Counted from the stretch's first letter, positions 8,463 to 17,238 are shown. The stretch is 64,000 nt of DNA from Citrobacter europaeus (GCA_020099315.1 CP083650.1:2976001-3040000), one strand, 5' to 3'. Program-made: numbers and translations. The notes: generated by a model from the sequence alone, not told the origin.

Positions 8463-8903
8463 ACTCTCACTCTTCGCAAAAAGAAAACCACCTTAGCAAC
8501 AATTCTCATATCAGACTACCGCCAACCCTGCATATCACCACCATATATTATTTTATGATAGTCATACTTTCTACAAATGTATAATCACCATTAGTCTTGA
8601 CGAGCAGATAAATTATAAATATGACAGAAAAATAAATAACAAATATCAATAATATATATTTAACAATAAAAATAAACATAAAACATAACTCAATGATAGC
8701 AAAGCATTTATCATAAAAATAAAATCATGATAAACATACAATATTAATGATGATAATGCGCTGGTGACATGTTTTGAAATATCTTAAATACATTTGTTAC
8801 ATGTTATATTTTAAATTAAATGAACTTCATAGATAGTATCCAAATGTAGTCTTTCAAATAGTGTTACATATTCATTTTAATTATTATATAAAGGAAATAC
8901 ATA
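8463..8903. promoter_or_regulatory. Long AT-rich control region of the porin gene
   Basis: These 441 bases hold no supported gene. Composition is strikingly AT-rich with many ATAA and TATTTA runs, unlike the flanking genes, and suggests an H-NS/StpA-silenced promoter. A possible OmpR-binding stretch (ACATGTTTTGAAATATCTT at 8767-8785, then ACATTTGTTACATG) resembles the ompC/ompF OmpR sites and lies about 100-135 bases before the porin start. The OmpR call is by eye and tentative. Confidence 0.55.
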
Positions 8904-10106
8904 ATGAAAAGAAAAGTACTGGCACTGCTTCTCCCTGCTTTATTAGCTGCAGGCGCAGCTAATGCGGCTGAAATTTATAATAAGAACGGCAATAAACTGG
9001 ATCTGTACGGTAAAGTCGATGGTCTGCGTTATTTCTCTGACGATGCAGGCAGCGATGGCGACATGTCCTATGCACGTCTGGGTTTCAAAGGCGAAACGCA
9101 GATCAATGATATGCTGACTGGTTATGGTCAGTGGGAATATAACATTCAGGCCAACGGCACCGAAGGTGACAAAGGCGATTCCTGGACTCGTCTGGCTTTC
9201 GCTGGCTTAGGATTTGGTGAGAACGGCACCTTCGATTACGGTCGTAACTATGGCGTCGTCTATGACGTAGAAGCCTGGACCGACATGCTGCCAGAATTTG
9301 GTGGCGATACTTACACCCAGACCGACGTGTACATGACCGGTCGTGCTAACGGCGTTGCCACCTATCGCAATAAAGGCTTCTTTGGTCAGGTTGATGGTCT
9401 GAACTTCGCCCTGCAGTATCAGGGTAATAACGAAGGTAGCAGCTTAGGTCAGGAAGGTTCCGGTAACAGCACTAACCGTAAACTGGCGAAAGAAAACGGC
9501 GACGGCTTCGGTATGTCTACCTCCTATGACTTCGACTTCGGTTTAAGCCTGGGTGCGGCGTACTCCAGTTCCGATCGTACTAACGAGCAAGTTGCAGCTG
9601 GCCGCGGCGATCGTAGCTATACCGATAAATATGCTGGTGGCGAAACAGCGGATGCCTGGACTATTGGCGCGAAATATGACGCTAACAACGTGTATCTGGC
9701 TGCTATGTACGCAGAAACCCGTAACATGACAGCATACGGCAGCGGCTCTTATAAGAATGCTGCAGGGGAAGATGTTGCGAAAGGCGGTATCGCCAACAAA
9801 ACGCAAAACTTTGAAGTCACTGCTCAATACCAGTTTGACTTTGGCCTGCGTCCTGCGGTTTCTTTCCTGATGTCTAAAGGTGTTGATTTAGGCGGCTGGG
9901 ATCGCGACAGCAATGGCAATTACCGCTACACCGACAAAGATCTGGTCAAATATGTTGATGTGGGTATGACTTACTACTTCAACAAAAACATGTCCACCTA
10001 TGTTGATTATAAAATCAACCTGCTGGATGAAGACGACAGCTTCTACTCTGATAACGGTATCGCGACAGACGACATCGTTGCCGTTGGTTTAGTCTATCAG
10101 TTCTAA
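8904..10106 (+). CDS. ompS1: OmpC/OmpF-class outer-membrane porin (OmpS1/YedS type)
   Basis: This 400-residue general porin has a 21-residue signal peptide ending GAANA, then the mature start AEIYNKNGNKLDLYGKVDGL. The Gram-negative porin strand pattern continues to a C-terminal Phe (GLVYQF), the signal for BAM insertion. The constriction-loop segment with PEFGGD (loop 3) is present. Position beside dcm-yedJ matches Salmonella Typhi ompS1 and the yedS remnant of E. coli K-12, so it is more likely OmpS1-like than ompC itself. OmpS1 in Salmonella is normally quiescent and controlled by OmpR, H-NS and LeuO; the AT-rich leader fits this. The gene is intact. Confidence 0.88.
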   Translation: MKRKVLALLLPALLAAGAANAAEIYNKNGNKLDLYGKVDGLRYFSDDAGSDGDMSYARLGFKGETQINDMLTGYGQWEYNIQANGTEGDKGDSWTRLAFAGLGFGENGTFDYGRNYGVVYDVEAWTDMLPEFGGDTYTQTDVYMTGRANGVATYRNKGFFGQVDGLNFALQYQGNNEGSSLGQEGSGNSTNRKLAKENGDGFGMSTSYDFDFGLSLGAAYSSSDRTNEQVAAGRGDRSYTDKYAGGETADAWTIGAKYDANNVYLAAMYAETRNMTAYGSGSYKNAAGEDVAKGGIANKTQNFEVTAQYQFDFGLRPAVSFLMSKGVDLGGWDRDSNGNYRYTDKDLVKYVDVGMTYYFNKNMSTYVDYKINLLDEDDSFYSDNGIATDDIVAVGLVYQF

Positions 10107-10123
10107 TTGATGCACATACGCGC

Positions 10124-10155
10124 AAGCCCGCTTCATATGAAGCGGGCTTTTTATT
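10124..10155 (+). terminator. Rho-independent terminator after the porin
   Basis: The sequence is a perfect palindrome (10124-10149) made from AAGCCCGCTTCAT and its complement, followed by TTTATTT. It lies 18 bases after the porin stop and can fold as a strong GC-rich hairpin plus T tract. Confidence 0.9.
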
Positions 10156-10275
10156 TATATGAAACGTATTTTTTTACCGCACGGGCATGACAACGATAAA
10201 CTTGTGAGGATACTCAAAGAAAAAAACATCCGTGAGAACTGTCGTTGAAAGCAAGGCGTGCAAGTGCTTGAATAG

Positions 10276-10365
10276 TGGCGGAGAGAGGGGGATTTGAACC
10301 CCCGGTAGAGTTACCCCTACTCCGGTTTTCGAGACCGGTCCATTCAGCCGCTCTGGCATCTCTCC
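10276..10365 (-). tRNA. serU: tRNA-Ser (anticodon CGA)
   Basis: A 90-nt class II tRNA is encoded on the minus strand, beginning GGAGAGATGCCAGAGCGGC and ending in an encoded CCA. The acceptor stem GGAGAGA pairs with TCTCTCC, the long variable arm (GTAGGGGTAACTCTAC) is typical of serine, and the T arm has GGTTCAAATCC. The anticodon loop CTCGAAA gives CGA (10329-10331 as TCG on plus), reading UCG. Its position before mtfA matches serU (supD) of E. coli. Confidence 0.96.
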
Positions 10366-10458
10366 GTTTTGGCGGTTGCCATGATGCCAGGTAATTTGGC
10401 ATTTTAACAGACCCAGTTCCGTCAATTTCGTTCAAGTGACGAGTTTGCGAGCAAAACG

Positions 10459-11256
10459 ATGATTAAGTGGCCCTGGAAAGAACAAGAAACAACCCGGAGT
10501 GACGACTGGCCGTGGGACGACGCCCTGGCTATTCCCCTTTTGGTTAATCTCACCGAGCAAGAACAAGCCAGACTTGTCGCCCTGGCAGAACGCTTTTTAC
10601 AGCAAAAAAGAATGGTCGCTCTTCAGGGATTTGAGCTGGACCCGCTAAAAAGTGCGCGCATTGCTCTGCTGTTTTGCTTACCTGTTCTGGAACTGGGGAT
10701 TGAGTGGCTCGACGGGTTTCATGAAGTTCTCATCTACCCTGCCCCGTTTGTCGTAGACGATGAATGGGAAGACGATATTGGGCTGGTGCATAACCAACGC
10801 GTTGTACAGTCCGGACAGAGCTGGCAACAAGGCCCAATAATCCTCAACTGGCTTGATATTCAAGATTCCTTTGACGCCTCCGGCTTTAATCTGATCATCC
10901 ATGAAGTGGCACACAAGCTTGATATGCGTAATGGCGATCGTGCCAGCGGTGTTCCGGCAATCCCCCTGCGCGACATCGCCGGTTGGGAACATGACCTGCA
11001 TGCCGCAATGAACAATATTCAGGATGAGATCGATCTGGTTGGAGAAACGGCCTGCAGTATAGATGCCTACGCAGCGACCGATCCTGCAGAATGCTTTGCC
11101 GTGTTATCCGAGTATTTTTTCAGCGCGCCTGAATTATTTGCTCCGCGTTTTCCTGCCTTATGGCAGCGTTTCATCCAGTTTTATCGCCAGAACCCCATGG
11201 AACGGTTACGCGATACCCGGGGAGACGACGATTATCGCTCACCAAATGCGCATTAA
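10459..11256 (+). CDS. mtfA: Mlc titration factor and zinc peptidase MtfA
   Basis: MtfA (YeeI) is a cytosolic zinc aminopeptidase that binds and inactivates the glucose repressor Mlc, thereby raising ptsG expression. The product has 265 residues, as in E. coli. The metal site is visible as HEVAH at residues 148-152, with a downstream glutamate in CFAVLSEYFF as the likely third ligand. The start MIKWPWK matches the family. The gene lies between serU and asnT as in E. coli. Confidence 0.95.
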   Translation: MIKWPWKEQETTRSDDWPWDDALAIPLLVNLTEQEQARLVALAERFLQQKRMVALQGFELDPLKSARIALLFCLPVLELGIEWLDGFHEVLIYPAPFVVDDEWEDDIGLVHNQRVVQSGQSWQQGPIILNWLDIQDSFDASGFNLIIHEVAHKLDMRNGDRASGVPAIPLRDIAGWEHDLHAAMNNIQDEIDLVGETACSIDAYAATDPAECFAVLSEYFFSAPELFAPRFPALWQRFIQFYRQNPMERLRDTRGDDDYRSPNAH

Positions 11257-11355
11257 CACTGAATTTGAAGATTAATTAACCAATTGAAATGACGCGCTAA
11301 TTTTACTGTTGACACCTCATGGCGAGGTCAGTAATATGCGCCTCGTTCACACGAT

Positions 11356-11431
11356 TCCTCTGTAGTTCAGTCGGTAGAACGGCGGACTGTTAATCCGTAT
11401 GTCACTGGTTCGAGTCCAGTCAGAGGAGCCA
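11356..11431 (+). tRNA. asnT: tRNA-Asn (anticodon GTT)
   Basis: This 76-nt tRNA starts TCCTCTGTAGTTCAGTCGG, has the anticodon loop ACTGTTAAT with GTT at 11389-11391, a T arm GGTTCGAGTCC, and an encoded CCA end. The position after mtfA matches asnT. Asparagine tRNAs of this family are integration sites for the yersiniabactin island and ICEs; here no integrase or duplicated tRNA end follows, so the site appears unoccupied. Confidence 0.97.
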
Positions 11432-11439
11432 AATTTAAG

Positions 11440-11472
11440 AAGCCTGCTTAGGAAACTAAGCAGGCTTTTTGC
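11440..11472 (+). terminator. Terminator after tRNA-Asn
   Basis: An 11-base-pair stem (AAGCCTGCTTA, 11440-11450, with 11457-11467) with a 6-base loop is followed by a T run, nine bases after the tRNA CCA end. Confidence 0.92.
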
Positions 11473-11604
11473 TTTTTATGTCTGTTAAAAAAATGCCTGT
11501 AAGAGAGCGCCCAGCCTGCCATAACGCCCCATCCGCCGTTGCATCACATCGTTGATTAAAGTTGTGTAAATGTAAATCGTTTAAACTTTGCACTTATTGT
11601 AAGT

Positions 11605-11623
11605 GCTAGTGATTATCATTTAT
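11605..11623 (+). promoter_or_regulatory. Candidate Fur box upstream of the iron transporter
   Basis: GCTAGTGATTATCATTTAT matches the 19-base Fur consensus at 13 of 19 positions, with the core TGATTATCATT best conserved. It lies about 70-90 bases before the chosen start of the iron-binding protein gene. Iron repression through Fur is the usual control for this transporter class. Confidence 0.65.
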
Positions 11624-11692
11624 TGTACGCGAGCCAAAAGAACGAGCCTTGCTCGGTTCACTGTATGTTCCAATTACTCTGGGATAAAAACG

Positions 11693-12730
11693 ATGAATGC
11701 TCTGCCTCGCACCGGATTGCGCCGTATCACGCTTGCCTCTGCCCTCGTCTTCTCTGTCAGCCTGCCTGCTTTCGCTCAGGAAACGTTAACGCTTTATACC
11801 ACCCGCGAACCGGGTCTGATCCAGCCTTTACTTGACAGCTGGACTAAAACCAGCGGCATCAAAGTGAGTACGGTCTATATCAAAGACGGTATGCTTGAGC
11901 GTGTTAAGGCTGAAGGCAAAAACTCGCCTGCCGACCTGCTGATGACCGTCGATGCCGGTAATCTCATCGATTTAGTTGAAGCCGGTGTAACCCAGCCGGT
12001 AGAGTCAGAAGTACTGAAAGCCGCCATTCCTGCGAATCTGCGCGGTGCGGATAATCAGTGGTTTGCGCTTTCTATGCGCGCTCGCGTGCTGTATGCCGAG
12101 AAGTCGCTGCCAATCGATAACTGGCATTACGAACAGCTCGCCAGCCCTGAATACAAAGGAAAAGTCTGTATTCGCTCCGGCCAGCACCCGTACAACACGG
12201 CGCTGATCGCCGCGATGATTGCCCATCATGGCGAAGCCAAAACCGAAGAATGGCTGCGCGGCGTGAAGGCTAACCTGGCACGTAAAGCCACCGGCGGCGA
12301 CCGCGATGTTGCCCGCGATATCCTCGGCGGAATTTGTGATATTGGTCTGGCTAACTCCTATTACGTCGGTCATATGAAGAACGCCAAAGAAGGCAGCGAT
12401 GCGCGTCAGTGGGGCGATGCCATAAAAGTCGTTAAACCCACCTTTGAAAATGGCGGTACGCACGTCAACATCAGCGGTGCAGCCGTTGCCCGCTATGCGC
12501 CGAATAAAGCCGATGCCGTTAAGCTGATGGAATATCTGGTTTCGGCGCCTGCCCAGCAGCAGTACGCGAAAGCGAACTTCGAATATCCGGTACTGAAAGG
12601 CGTAACGCTTGACCCGGTTATCAGCGCCACAATCGGTGAAATCGATGTCGATAAAACGCCGCTAACCGAAATCGTGAAGTATCGTAAACAAGCTAGCCTG
12701 CTGGTAGATAAAGTTGGATTCGATCAATAA
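11693..12730 (+). CDS. Periplasmic iron(III)-binding protein of an ABC transporter (FbpA/SfuA family)
   Basis: The likely start is the ATG at 11693, giving 345 residues with a signal peptide cleaved after LPAFA (residue 28); a 30-residue upstream extension lacks signal character. The mature protein starts QETLTLYTTREP and shows the ferric-binding signature: adjacent tyrosines Tyr223-Tyr224 in NSYYVGH and the downstream GGTHVNISGAAV. It captures Fe3+ in the periplasm and delivers it to the permease encoded next, with a 17-base overlap. The upstream Fur-box candidate supports iron control. The family includes SfuA, FbpA and AfuA; the exact name is uncertain. Confidence 0.9.
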   Translation: MNALPRTGLRRITLASALVFSVSLPAFAQETLTLYTTREPGLIQPLLDSWTKTSGIKVSTVYIKDGMLERVKAEGKNSPADLLMTVDAGNLIDLVEAGVTQPVESEVLKAAIPANLRGADNQWFALSMRARVLYAEKSLPIDNWHYEQLASPEYKGKVCIRSGQHPYNTALIAAMIAHHGEAKTEEWLRGVKANLARKATGGDRDVARDILGGICDIGLANSYYVGHMKNAKEGSDARQWGDAIKVVKPTFENGGTHVNISGAAVARYAPNKADAVKLMEYLVSAPAQQQYAKANFEYPVLKGVTLDPVISATIGEIDVDKTPLTEIVKYRKQASLLVDKVGFDQ

Positions 12731-14402
12731 ACCTCTGCAGTTTCCGACGTTACGCGGCCTGGTTTCCGGGCCGCAGTCATTATTAACGCCGTTGCATCTT
12801 GGCGCGCTGTGCGTCGCACTTGGCGTCCTGACCCCTGTCGTTGCGCTGATCTGGCAGGCCACCCAGGCCGATTTATCCCACTGGGATAATCTCATGACAT
12901 ATGTACTGCCATCTGCGCTAAAAAACACCGTGCTGTTGCTCGCAGGTGTCGCTGTAATGGTCGGTGTCATTGGCGTAGGCAGCGCATGGGCGGTGACGGC
13001 ATGGGATTTCCCTGGGCGAAAAATTCTCAGTTGGGCGCTGCTGTTGCCGCTGGCGATGCCGACCTACATCGTCGCCTTTGCGTGGCTCGATCTGTTGCAT
13101 CCGATAGGTCCCCTGCAAACCTTTATCCGTTTCTTACTGGGATTTGACAGCCCGCGACAATTCCGCCTGCCAGATTTACGTTCTCTTTCCGGCGCAATAA
13201 TTCTGCTCGGATTAGTGCTTTATCCTTACGTCTACCTGACAACCCGCGCTATGTTTATCAGCCAGCCGGCCCATTTACTGGAAGCTGCGCGTACGCTGGG
13301 ATGCAGCGCGACCGGAACCTTTTTTCGCGTCGCTCTCCCCATGGCTCGCCCGGCACTGGCCGTTGGGATCAGTCTGGCACTGCTGGAAACGCTCAACGAT
13401 ATTGGCGCGTCAGAATTCCTCGGGGTACAGACCTTAACGGTTACCGTGTACACCACGTGGATCTCGCGTTCTGATTTATCTGCCGCGGCGCAAATCGCCT
13501 GCATGATGCTGATGTTTATATTTTTTATTCTGACGCTGGAATTTTATGGCCGCAGAAAACAGGGTTTCAGCAGCCGCAGTCTGCGGGAAATTCAACCCAC
13601 GCGCGTGCAGGGCTGGCGTGGCTGGCTGCTCGGTGGCGTTATTTCACTGCCGGTTGTGCTGGGTTTTCTGGCCCCGGTCCTGTTTTTAATTTGGGAAAGC
13701 GCCAAACGCATAGGCGATGAGAACCCAATATCCTCCTCGTTACTGTCAGCATTACAAAATACGCTATCACTGGCGGCGGGAACCACGCTGGTGGTGGTGT
13801 GTGTCAGTATGCTGGTTGCCTGGAGCGCGCGCCACAGCGCCGCAGATAACGCGATGCCGGGATTTCGTCGCGGTGTAATGCGTCTGGCGTCTTTAGGCTA
13901 TGCGGTTCCCGGCACCATTCTGGCGATTGGTTTTTTAACCCCCGCCATGGCTGTCGACCGCTGGCTGGCTGATTTACTTGATGTTCGCGGCCTGCCGCTG
14001 ATGTCTGCAGGGATCCTGCTGGTAATTTGTTGTGCCATGCGTTTCCAGGCAATTGCTATCGGCGCGCTGGACTCCGGCCTGGGGCGCATCCCGCCGTCGC
14101 TGGAACAGGCTTCACGTCTGCTGGGTGAGAATGGTGCGGGCACATTTGCACGGGTTCATTTCCCATTGCTGCGCCCGGCGTTAGTGAGTAGCGCCCTGCT
14201 GGTTTTTGCCGATGCCATGAAAGAACTGCCAACCACGTTGCTTTTGCGCCCGGTAAACTTCGAAACGCTGGCAACGTTGCTGTATGCGGAAGCCGCCCGT
14301 GGAACCTATGAAGAAGGCGCTATCGCCGCGCTAATGATTGTTTTAGCTGGCACGCTACCGGTTATTTTGTTGGTGCGTCATCAGATGACTCGCCGTGGTT
14401 AA
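12714..14402 (+). CDS. Iron(III) ABC transporter permease, two fused halves (FbpB/SfuB family)
   Basis: This 562-residue inner-membrane permease has about twelve membrane segments in two tandem halves. Each half has a cytoplasmic EAA coupling loop that docks the ATPase: EAARTLGCSATGTFFRVALP near residue 190 and EQASRLLGENGAGTFARVHF near residue 465. The start proposed is a TTG at 12714 inside the end of the binding-protein gene; no better start precedes the first membrane segment. It forms the channel for iron delivered by the periplasmic protein. Confidence 0.87.
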   Translation: MDSINKPLQFPTLRGLVSGPQSLLTPLHLGALCVALGVLTPVVALIWQATQADLSHWDNLMTYVLPSALKNTVLLLAGVAVMVGVIGVGSAWAVTAWDFPGRKILSWALLLPLAMPTYIVAFAWLDLLHPIGPLQTFIRFLLGFDSPRQFRLPDLRSLSGAIILLGLVLYPYVYLTTRAMFISQPAHLLEAARTLGCSATGTFFRVALPMARPALAVGISLALLETLNDIGASEFLGVQTLTVTVYTTWISRSDLSAAAQIACMMLMFIFFILTLEFYGRRKQGFSSRSLREIQPTRVQGWRGWLLGGVISLPVVLGFLAPVLFLIWESAKRIGDENPISSSLLSALQNTLSLAAGTTLVVVCVSMLVAWSARHSAADNAMPGFRRGVMRLASLGYAVPGTILAIGFLTPAMAVDRWLADLLDVRGLPLMSAGILLVICCAMRFQAIAIGALDSGLGRIPPSLEQASRLLGENGAGTFARVHFPLLRPALVSSALLVFADAMKELPTTLLLRPVNFETLATLLYAEAARGTYEEGAIAALMIVLAGTLPVILLVRHQMTRRG

Positions 14403-14412
14403 GAGAGCAACA

Positions 14413-15096
14413 ATGTCAGAAAATGCATTACGACTCCAGGATGTGCACGTTGCCTACGGTAACAGCCAGCAATCGGTACTGAGCGGATTTTCAATGTCGG
14501 TACGTAAAGGAGAAATCGCCTGTCTGCTGGGCGCTTCAGGCTGTGGAAAAACTACGGTGCTACGCGCAGTTGCCGGATTTGAACGGCTGCGAAGCGGAGA
14601 GATCTATGTGTCACAGCGCCGCGTTGCCGGTCCCGGGGTTCATCTGCCGCCGGAGAAACGTCATGTCGGCATGGTCTTTCAGGAATATGCGCTGTTCCCC
14701 CACCTGACCGCGCAGCAAAACGTGGCCTTTGGATTACGACGTATGCCACGCGAGGAGCAGCTGGTTCGGGTGGCGGAGCTGTTAAAAATGGTGGAGTTGC
14801 ACAGCCATGCCAGCCGTTATCCGCATGAACTTTCCGGCGGGCAGCAGCAGCGTATCGCGCTTGCGCGCGCGTTGGCCCCGCATCCGGAAATCCTGCTGCT
14901 CGATGAGCCTTTCTCCAGCCTGGATAAGCGTACGCGTGAGCGTCTTGGCAACGAGGTACGGGATATTTTACGCGCCGCCGGGCAAACGGCACTGCTGGTT
15001 ACCCACAGCGAACACGAAGCGCAGCTGATGGCTGACCATATTGGCGTGGTAAAAATAGGGCAGTATCAAATTAAAACAGCGACCCACCCTGGCTAA
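14413..15096 (+). CDS. Iron(III) ABC transporter ATP-binding protein, short form (FbpC-like)
   Basis: The ABC ATPase has 227 residues from the ATG at 14413, preceded by AAGAGAG; a GTG at 14395 would add six residues and overlap the permease gene. Walker A is GASGCGKTT near residues 37-45, the signature LSGGQQQRIALA lies near 135, and Walker B is ILLLDEPFSSLD. The protein stops soon after the switch histidine region VTHSEHEA. Typical FbpC/SfuC proteins are about 340-350 residues with a C-terminal regulatory domain, which is absent here. The reading frame ends cleanly, so this looks like a natural short form. Confidence 0.87.
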   Translation: MSENALRLQDVHVAYGNSQQSVLSGFSMSVRKGEIACLLGASGCGKTTVLRAVAGFERLRSGEIYVSQRRVAGPGVHLPPEKRHVGMVFQEYALFPHLTAQQNVAFGLRRMPREEQLVRVAELLKMVELHSHASRYPHELSGGQQQRIALARALAPHPEILLLDEPFSSLDKRTRERLGNEVRDILRAAGQTALLVTHSEHEAQLMADHIGVVKIGQYQIKTATHPG

Positions 15097-15110
15097 AGGT
15101 ACCGGGTCGC
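15079..15110 (-). terminator. Hairpin between the iron operon and ldtA
   Basis: GCGACCC (15079-15085) pairs with GGGTCGC (15104-15110), and inner ACC/GGT bases extend the stem. On the minus strand it is followed by TGTTTTAATTT, so it fits a terminator for ldtA; it overlaps the end of the convergent ATPase gene. Confidence 0.6.
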
Positions 15111-15118
15111 CGTGATAA

Positions 15119-16048
15119 TTAATAGTGCGTCTGAACCAGACTGATGTTCACCGGCATGCCGGAGCGTCTTTCCAGCGCCTGATTTCCGCGACTCACATCC
15201 ACGTCATTCCCGCTGATGAAAGTGCGCAACGCGGGAGTGACTGGCAAGGGAACCTGTCTGTCAGACTCATATTCCGAACGGTTTCGTGACAGGGGTTCAT
15301 GCACTTCCACCCAACGACTGCCGTCGGGCTCTACGCTGTATTTCACCGGTCGGTCTATCAGTTGCACACGCGTCCCAACCGGGACGGTATCAAACAGATA
15401 TTTAATGTCATCATTTCGCAAACGGATGCAACCCTGGCTGACCCGCAGACCAATGCCAAAATTCGCATTTGTGCCATGTATGGCATAAAGCCTGCCGATA
15501 TAAATCGCATACAGCCCCATCGGGTTATCTGGTCCAGCGGGCACAAACGCAGGCAAGGATTCCCCGCGTGCGGCGTATTCACGGCGGGTATTCGGCGTCG
15601 GCGTCCAGCTCGGCGCTTCCTGCTTACGCTCGACCGCCGTCACCCAGTTACGCGGCGTTTCTCTTCCCGCCTGACCAATGCCAATGGGTAAAACTTCAAC
15701 CGTATTACTGCCAGCGGGATAATAGTAAAGGCGCATTTCTGCGACGTTAATGACGATCCCCTCGCGCACGGTATCCGGTAAAATCAGTTGCTGAGGCACA
15801 ACCAGCGTTGAGCCAGACTGAGGCAGAAAAACATCTACGCCGGGATTGGCTTCAAGCATGTTGCTCAACCCCTGCCCGTACTGCGCGGCAAAGGCTTCCA
15901 ACGGCTGAGTGTTTCCTGAAGGGACCGTAATAGTCAAAGGGCTTCCCACCAGGCGACTTCCTTCTGGCGGCAGCGGATAGCTCACCGCCTGCGCGCCCTG
16001 ACATGCGAGCAGCATAATGAGTGAACAAAGCAGTTTCACACGACGCAT
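15119..16048 (-). CDS. ldtA: L,D-transpeptidase LdtA (ErfK)
   Basis: LdtA attaches Braun lipoprotein to peptidoglycan in the periplasm. The start chosen is the ATG at 16048, preceded by AAGGAAAGG, giving 309 residues that begin MRRVKLLCSL with a signal peptide ending near ACQGAQA; an ATG 30 bases upstream lacks support. A LysM-like segment (about residues 55-95) precedes the YkuD catalytic domain. The active site is visible in HGTNANFGIGLRVSQGCIRL, with the SQGC cysteine as nucleophile. Position next to cobT matches erfK of E. coli and Salmonella. Confidence 0.95.
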   Translation of the reverse strand: MRRVKLLCSLIMLLACQGAQAVSYPLPPEGSRLVGSPLTITVPSGNTQPLEAFAAQYGQGLSNMLEANPGVDVFLPQSGSTLVVPQQLILPDTVREGIVINVAEMRLYYYPAGSNTVEVLPIGIGQAGRETPRNWVTAVERKQEAPSWTPTPNTRREYAARGESLPAFVPAGPDNPMGLYAIYIGRLYAIHGTNANFGIGLRVSQGCIRLRNDDIKYLFDTVPVGTRVQLIDRPVKYSVEPDGSRWVEVHEPLSRNRSEYESDRQVPLPVTPALRTFISGNDVDVSRGNQALERRSGMPVNISLVQTHY

Positions 16049-16131
16049 CTTTTTCCTTTCCTTCGTCGCAGCAGACATCCGTTAATTATAGCTTTTATTA
16101 TCTGTTTTAGTGGGTTACGTCTAAAATGTGC

Positions 16132-16159
16132 ATAAAAAACCCCGCCATCCCGCGGGGTT
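16132..16159 (-). terminator. Terminator of the cbi-cob operon
   Basis: On the minus strand an 8-base-pair GC-rich stem (AACCCCGC at 16152-16159 with GCGGGGTT at 16138-16145) and a 6-base loop is followed by a T run, 15 bases beyond the cobT stop. It closes the 20-gene operon. Confidence 0.9.
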
Positions 16160-16173
16160 CAGGGCTCACGTAA

Positions 16174-17238
16174 CTACGCTTCCTTACCATCCGGAAGCAC
16201 AATGTTACTGGCGGCGAGCTGCCCCATGTTGGAGTACATTGCACAGGCCGCTTCAATAATCGGCATCGCCAGCGCGGCCCCGCTACCTTCGCCCAAACGC
16301 ATCCCCATGTTGAGGTACGGATCCAATTCAAGATGGGACAGCGCAGTGCGAGCGCCCTTCTCAGCGGAGAAGTGTGATGGGATCAGGTAAGGTTTAATCT
16401 GCGGCGCAATCTGGCTGGCCGCCAACGCAGCAGAGTAAGAGAGAAAACCGTCCAGCACCACAGGCAGGCCACAGGAGGCCGCCCCCAGCATCACCCCCGC
16501 CATACCGACAAGATCAAACCCGCCAACCTTAGCCAGCACATCGATACCGTCATTACGATCCGGTTGGTTGACGGCAATAGCTCGCCGCACAACCTCAACT
16601 TTATTGCCTACCCGGGAAAGCGGCAGGTTAGCGCCGATACCTACCACATCCTCAGCATCGCTGCCGGTCAGCACGCTGACGATTGCTGCTGCAGGTGTCG
16701 TATTTGCCATACCAAGTTCACCAACGCCAAACAGCGTTACACCGTCTTTGGCCAACTCATGAGTATAACGAATAACTTCCAGCAGCAGTTCTTCGGCCTG
16801 CGAACGGCTCATTGCCGGGCCTTGGGCAATATTGCCGCAGCCGCGCGCCACGCGCATGTTCACCACGCCAGGAATAGGTTCGGCATCAATACCGACATCA
16901 ATCACATGTACCTTTGCCCCCGCCTGCGCGGCCAGCACACAAACGCCGGTTGTCCCGCGCGTCATATTCGCGGCCTGAATAGCCGTGACGATTTTAGGCG
17001 AAACAGCAACCCCTTCATCCCACACGCCGTGATCGGCACACATCACCAGCATCGCTTTGCCGTTCACATGCGGGGTGCCTTTCAGGCCAGGCATACCGGC
17101 CAGTTGTACGGCGAGCGATTCGAGCCGCCCAAGGCTTCCCGGCGGTTTAAGCAAGCCGTCGATATGCTGTTGTGCACGCCGCATCGCAGCACTATCAGGT
17201 GTTGGGATTGCGCGGAGTAAAGAGGTTAAAGTCTGCAT
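16174..17238 (-). CDS. cobT: Nicotinate-nucleotide--dimethylbenzimidazole phosphoribosyltransferase CobT
   Basis: CobT activates the lower ligand of cobalamin by forming alpha-ribazole 5'-phosphate from nicotinate mononucleotide and dimethylbenzimidazole. The product has 354 residues (Salmonella 356). The catalytic Glu317 is present in RLGEGSGAALA, and the glycine-rich GVGELGMANTTPAAA lies near 171-185. It is the last gene of the operon, 24 bases after cobS. cobC and cobD, needed for complete synthesis, are not in this window. Confidence 0.97.
   Translation of the reverse strand: MQTLTSLLRAIPTPDSAAMRRAQQHIDGLLKPPGSLGRLESLAVQLAGMPGLKGTPHVNGKAMLVMCADHGVWDEGVAVSPKIVTAIQAANMTRGTTGVCVLAAQAGAKVHVIDVGIDAEPIPGVVNMRVARGCGNIAQGPAMSRSQAEELLLEVIRYTHELAKDGVTLFGVGELGMANTTPAAAIVSVLTGSDAEDVVGIGANLPLSRVGNKVEVVRRAIAVNQPDRNDGIDVLAKVGGFDLVGMAGVMLGAASCGLPVVLDGFLSYSAALAASQIAPQIKPYLIPSHFSAEKGARTALSHLELDPYLNMGMRLGEGSGAALAMPIIEAACAMYSNMGQLAASNIVLPDGKEA

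Noticed and set aside
11356..11692. Possible genomic island or attachment site at tRNA-Asn
   Set aside because: No integrase, no direct repeat of the tRNA 3' end and no mobility gene were seen downstream in this window.
14552..14992. 146-codon minus-strand frame
   Set aside because: It is antisense to the iron transporter ATPase gene, whose Walker and signature motifs are intact.
16564..17220. 218-codon plus-strand frame
   Set aside because: It is antisense to cobT and its composition (many His, Arg, Cys) is typical of a complementary-strand shadow.
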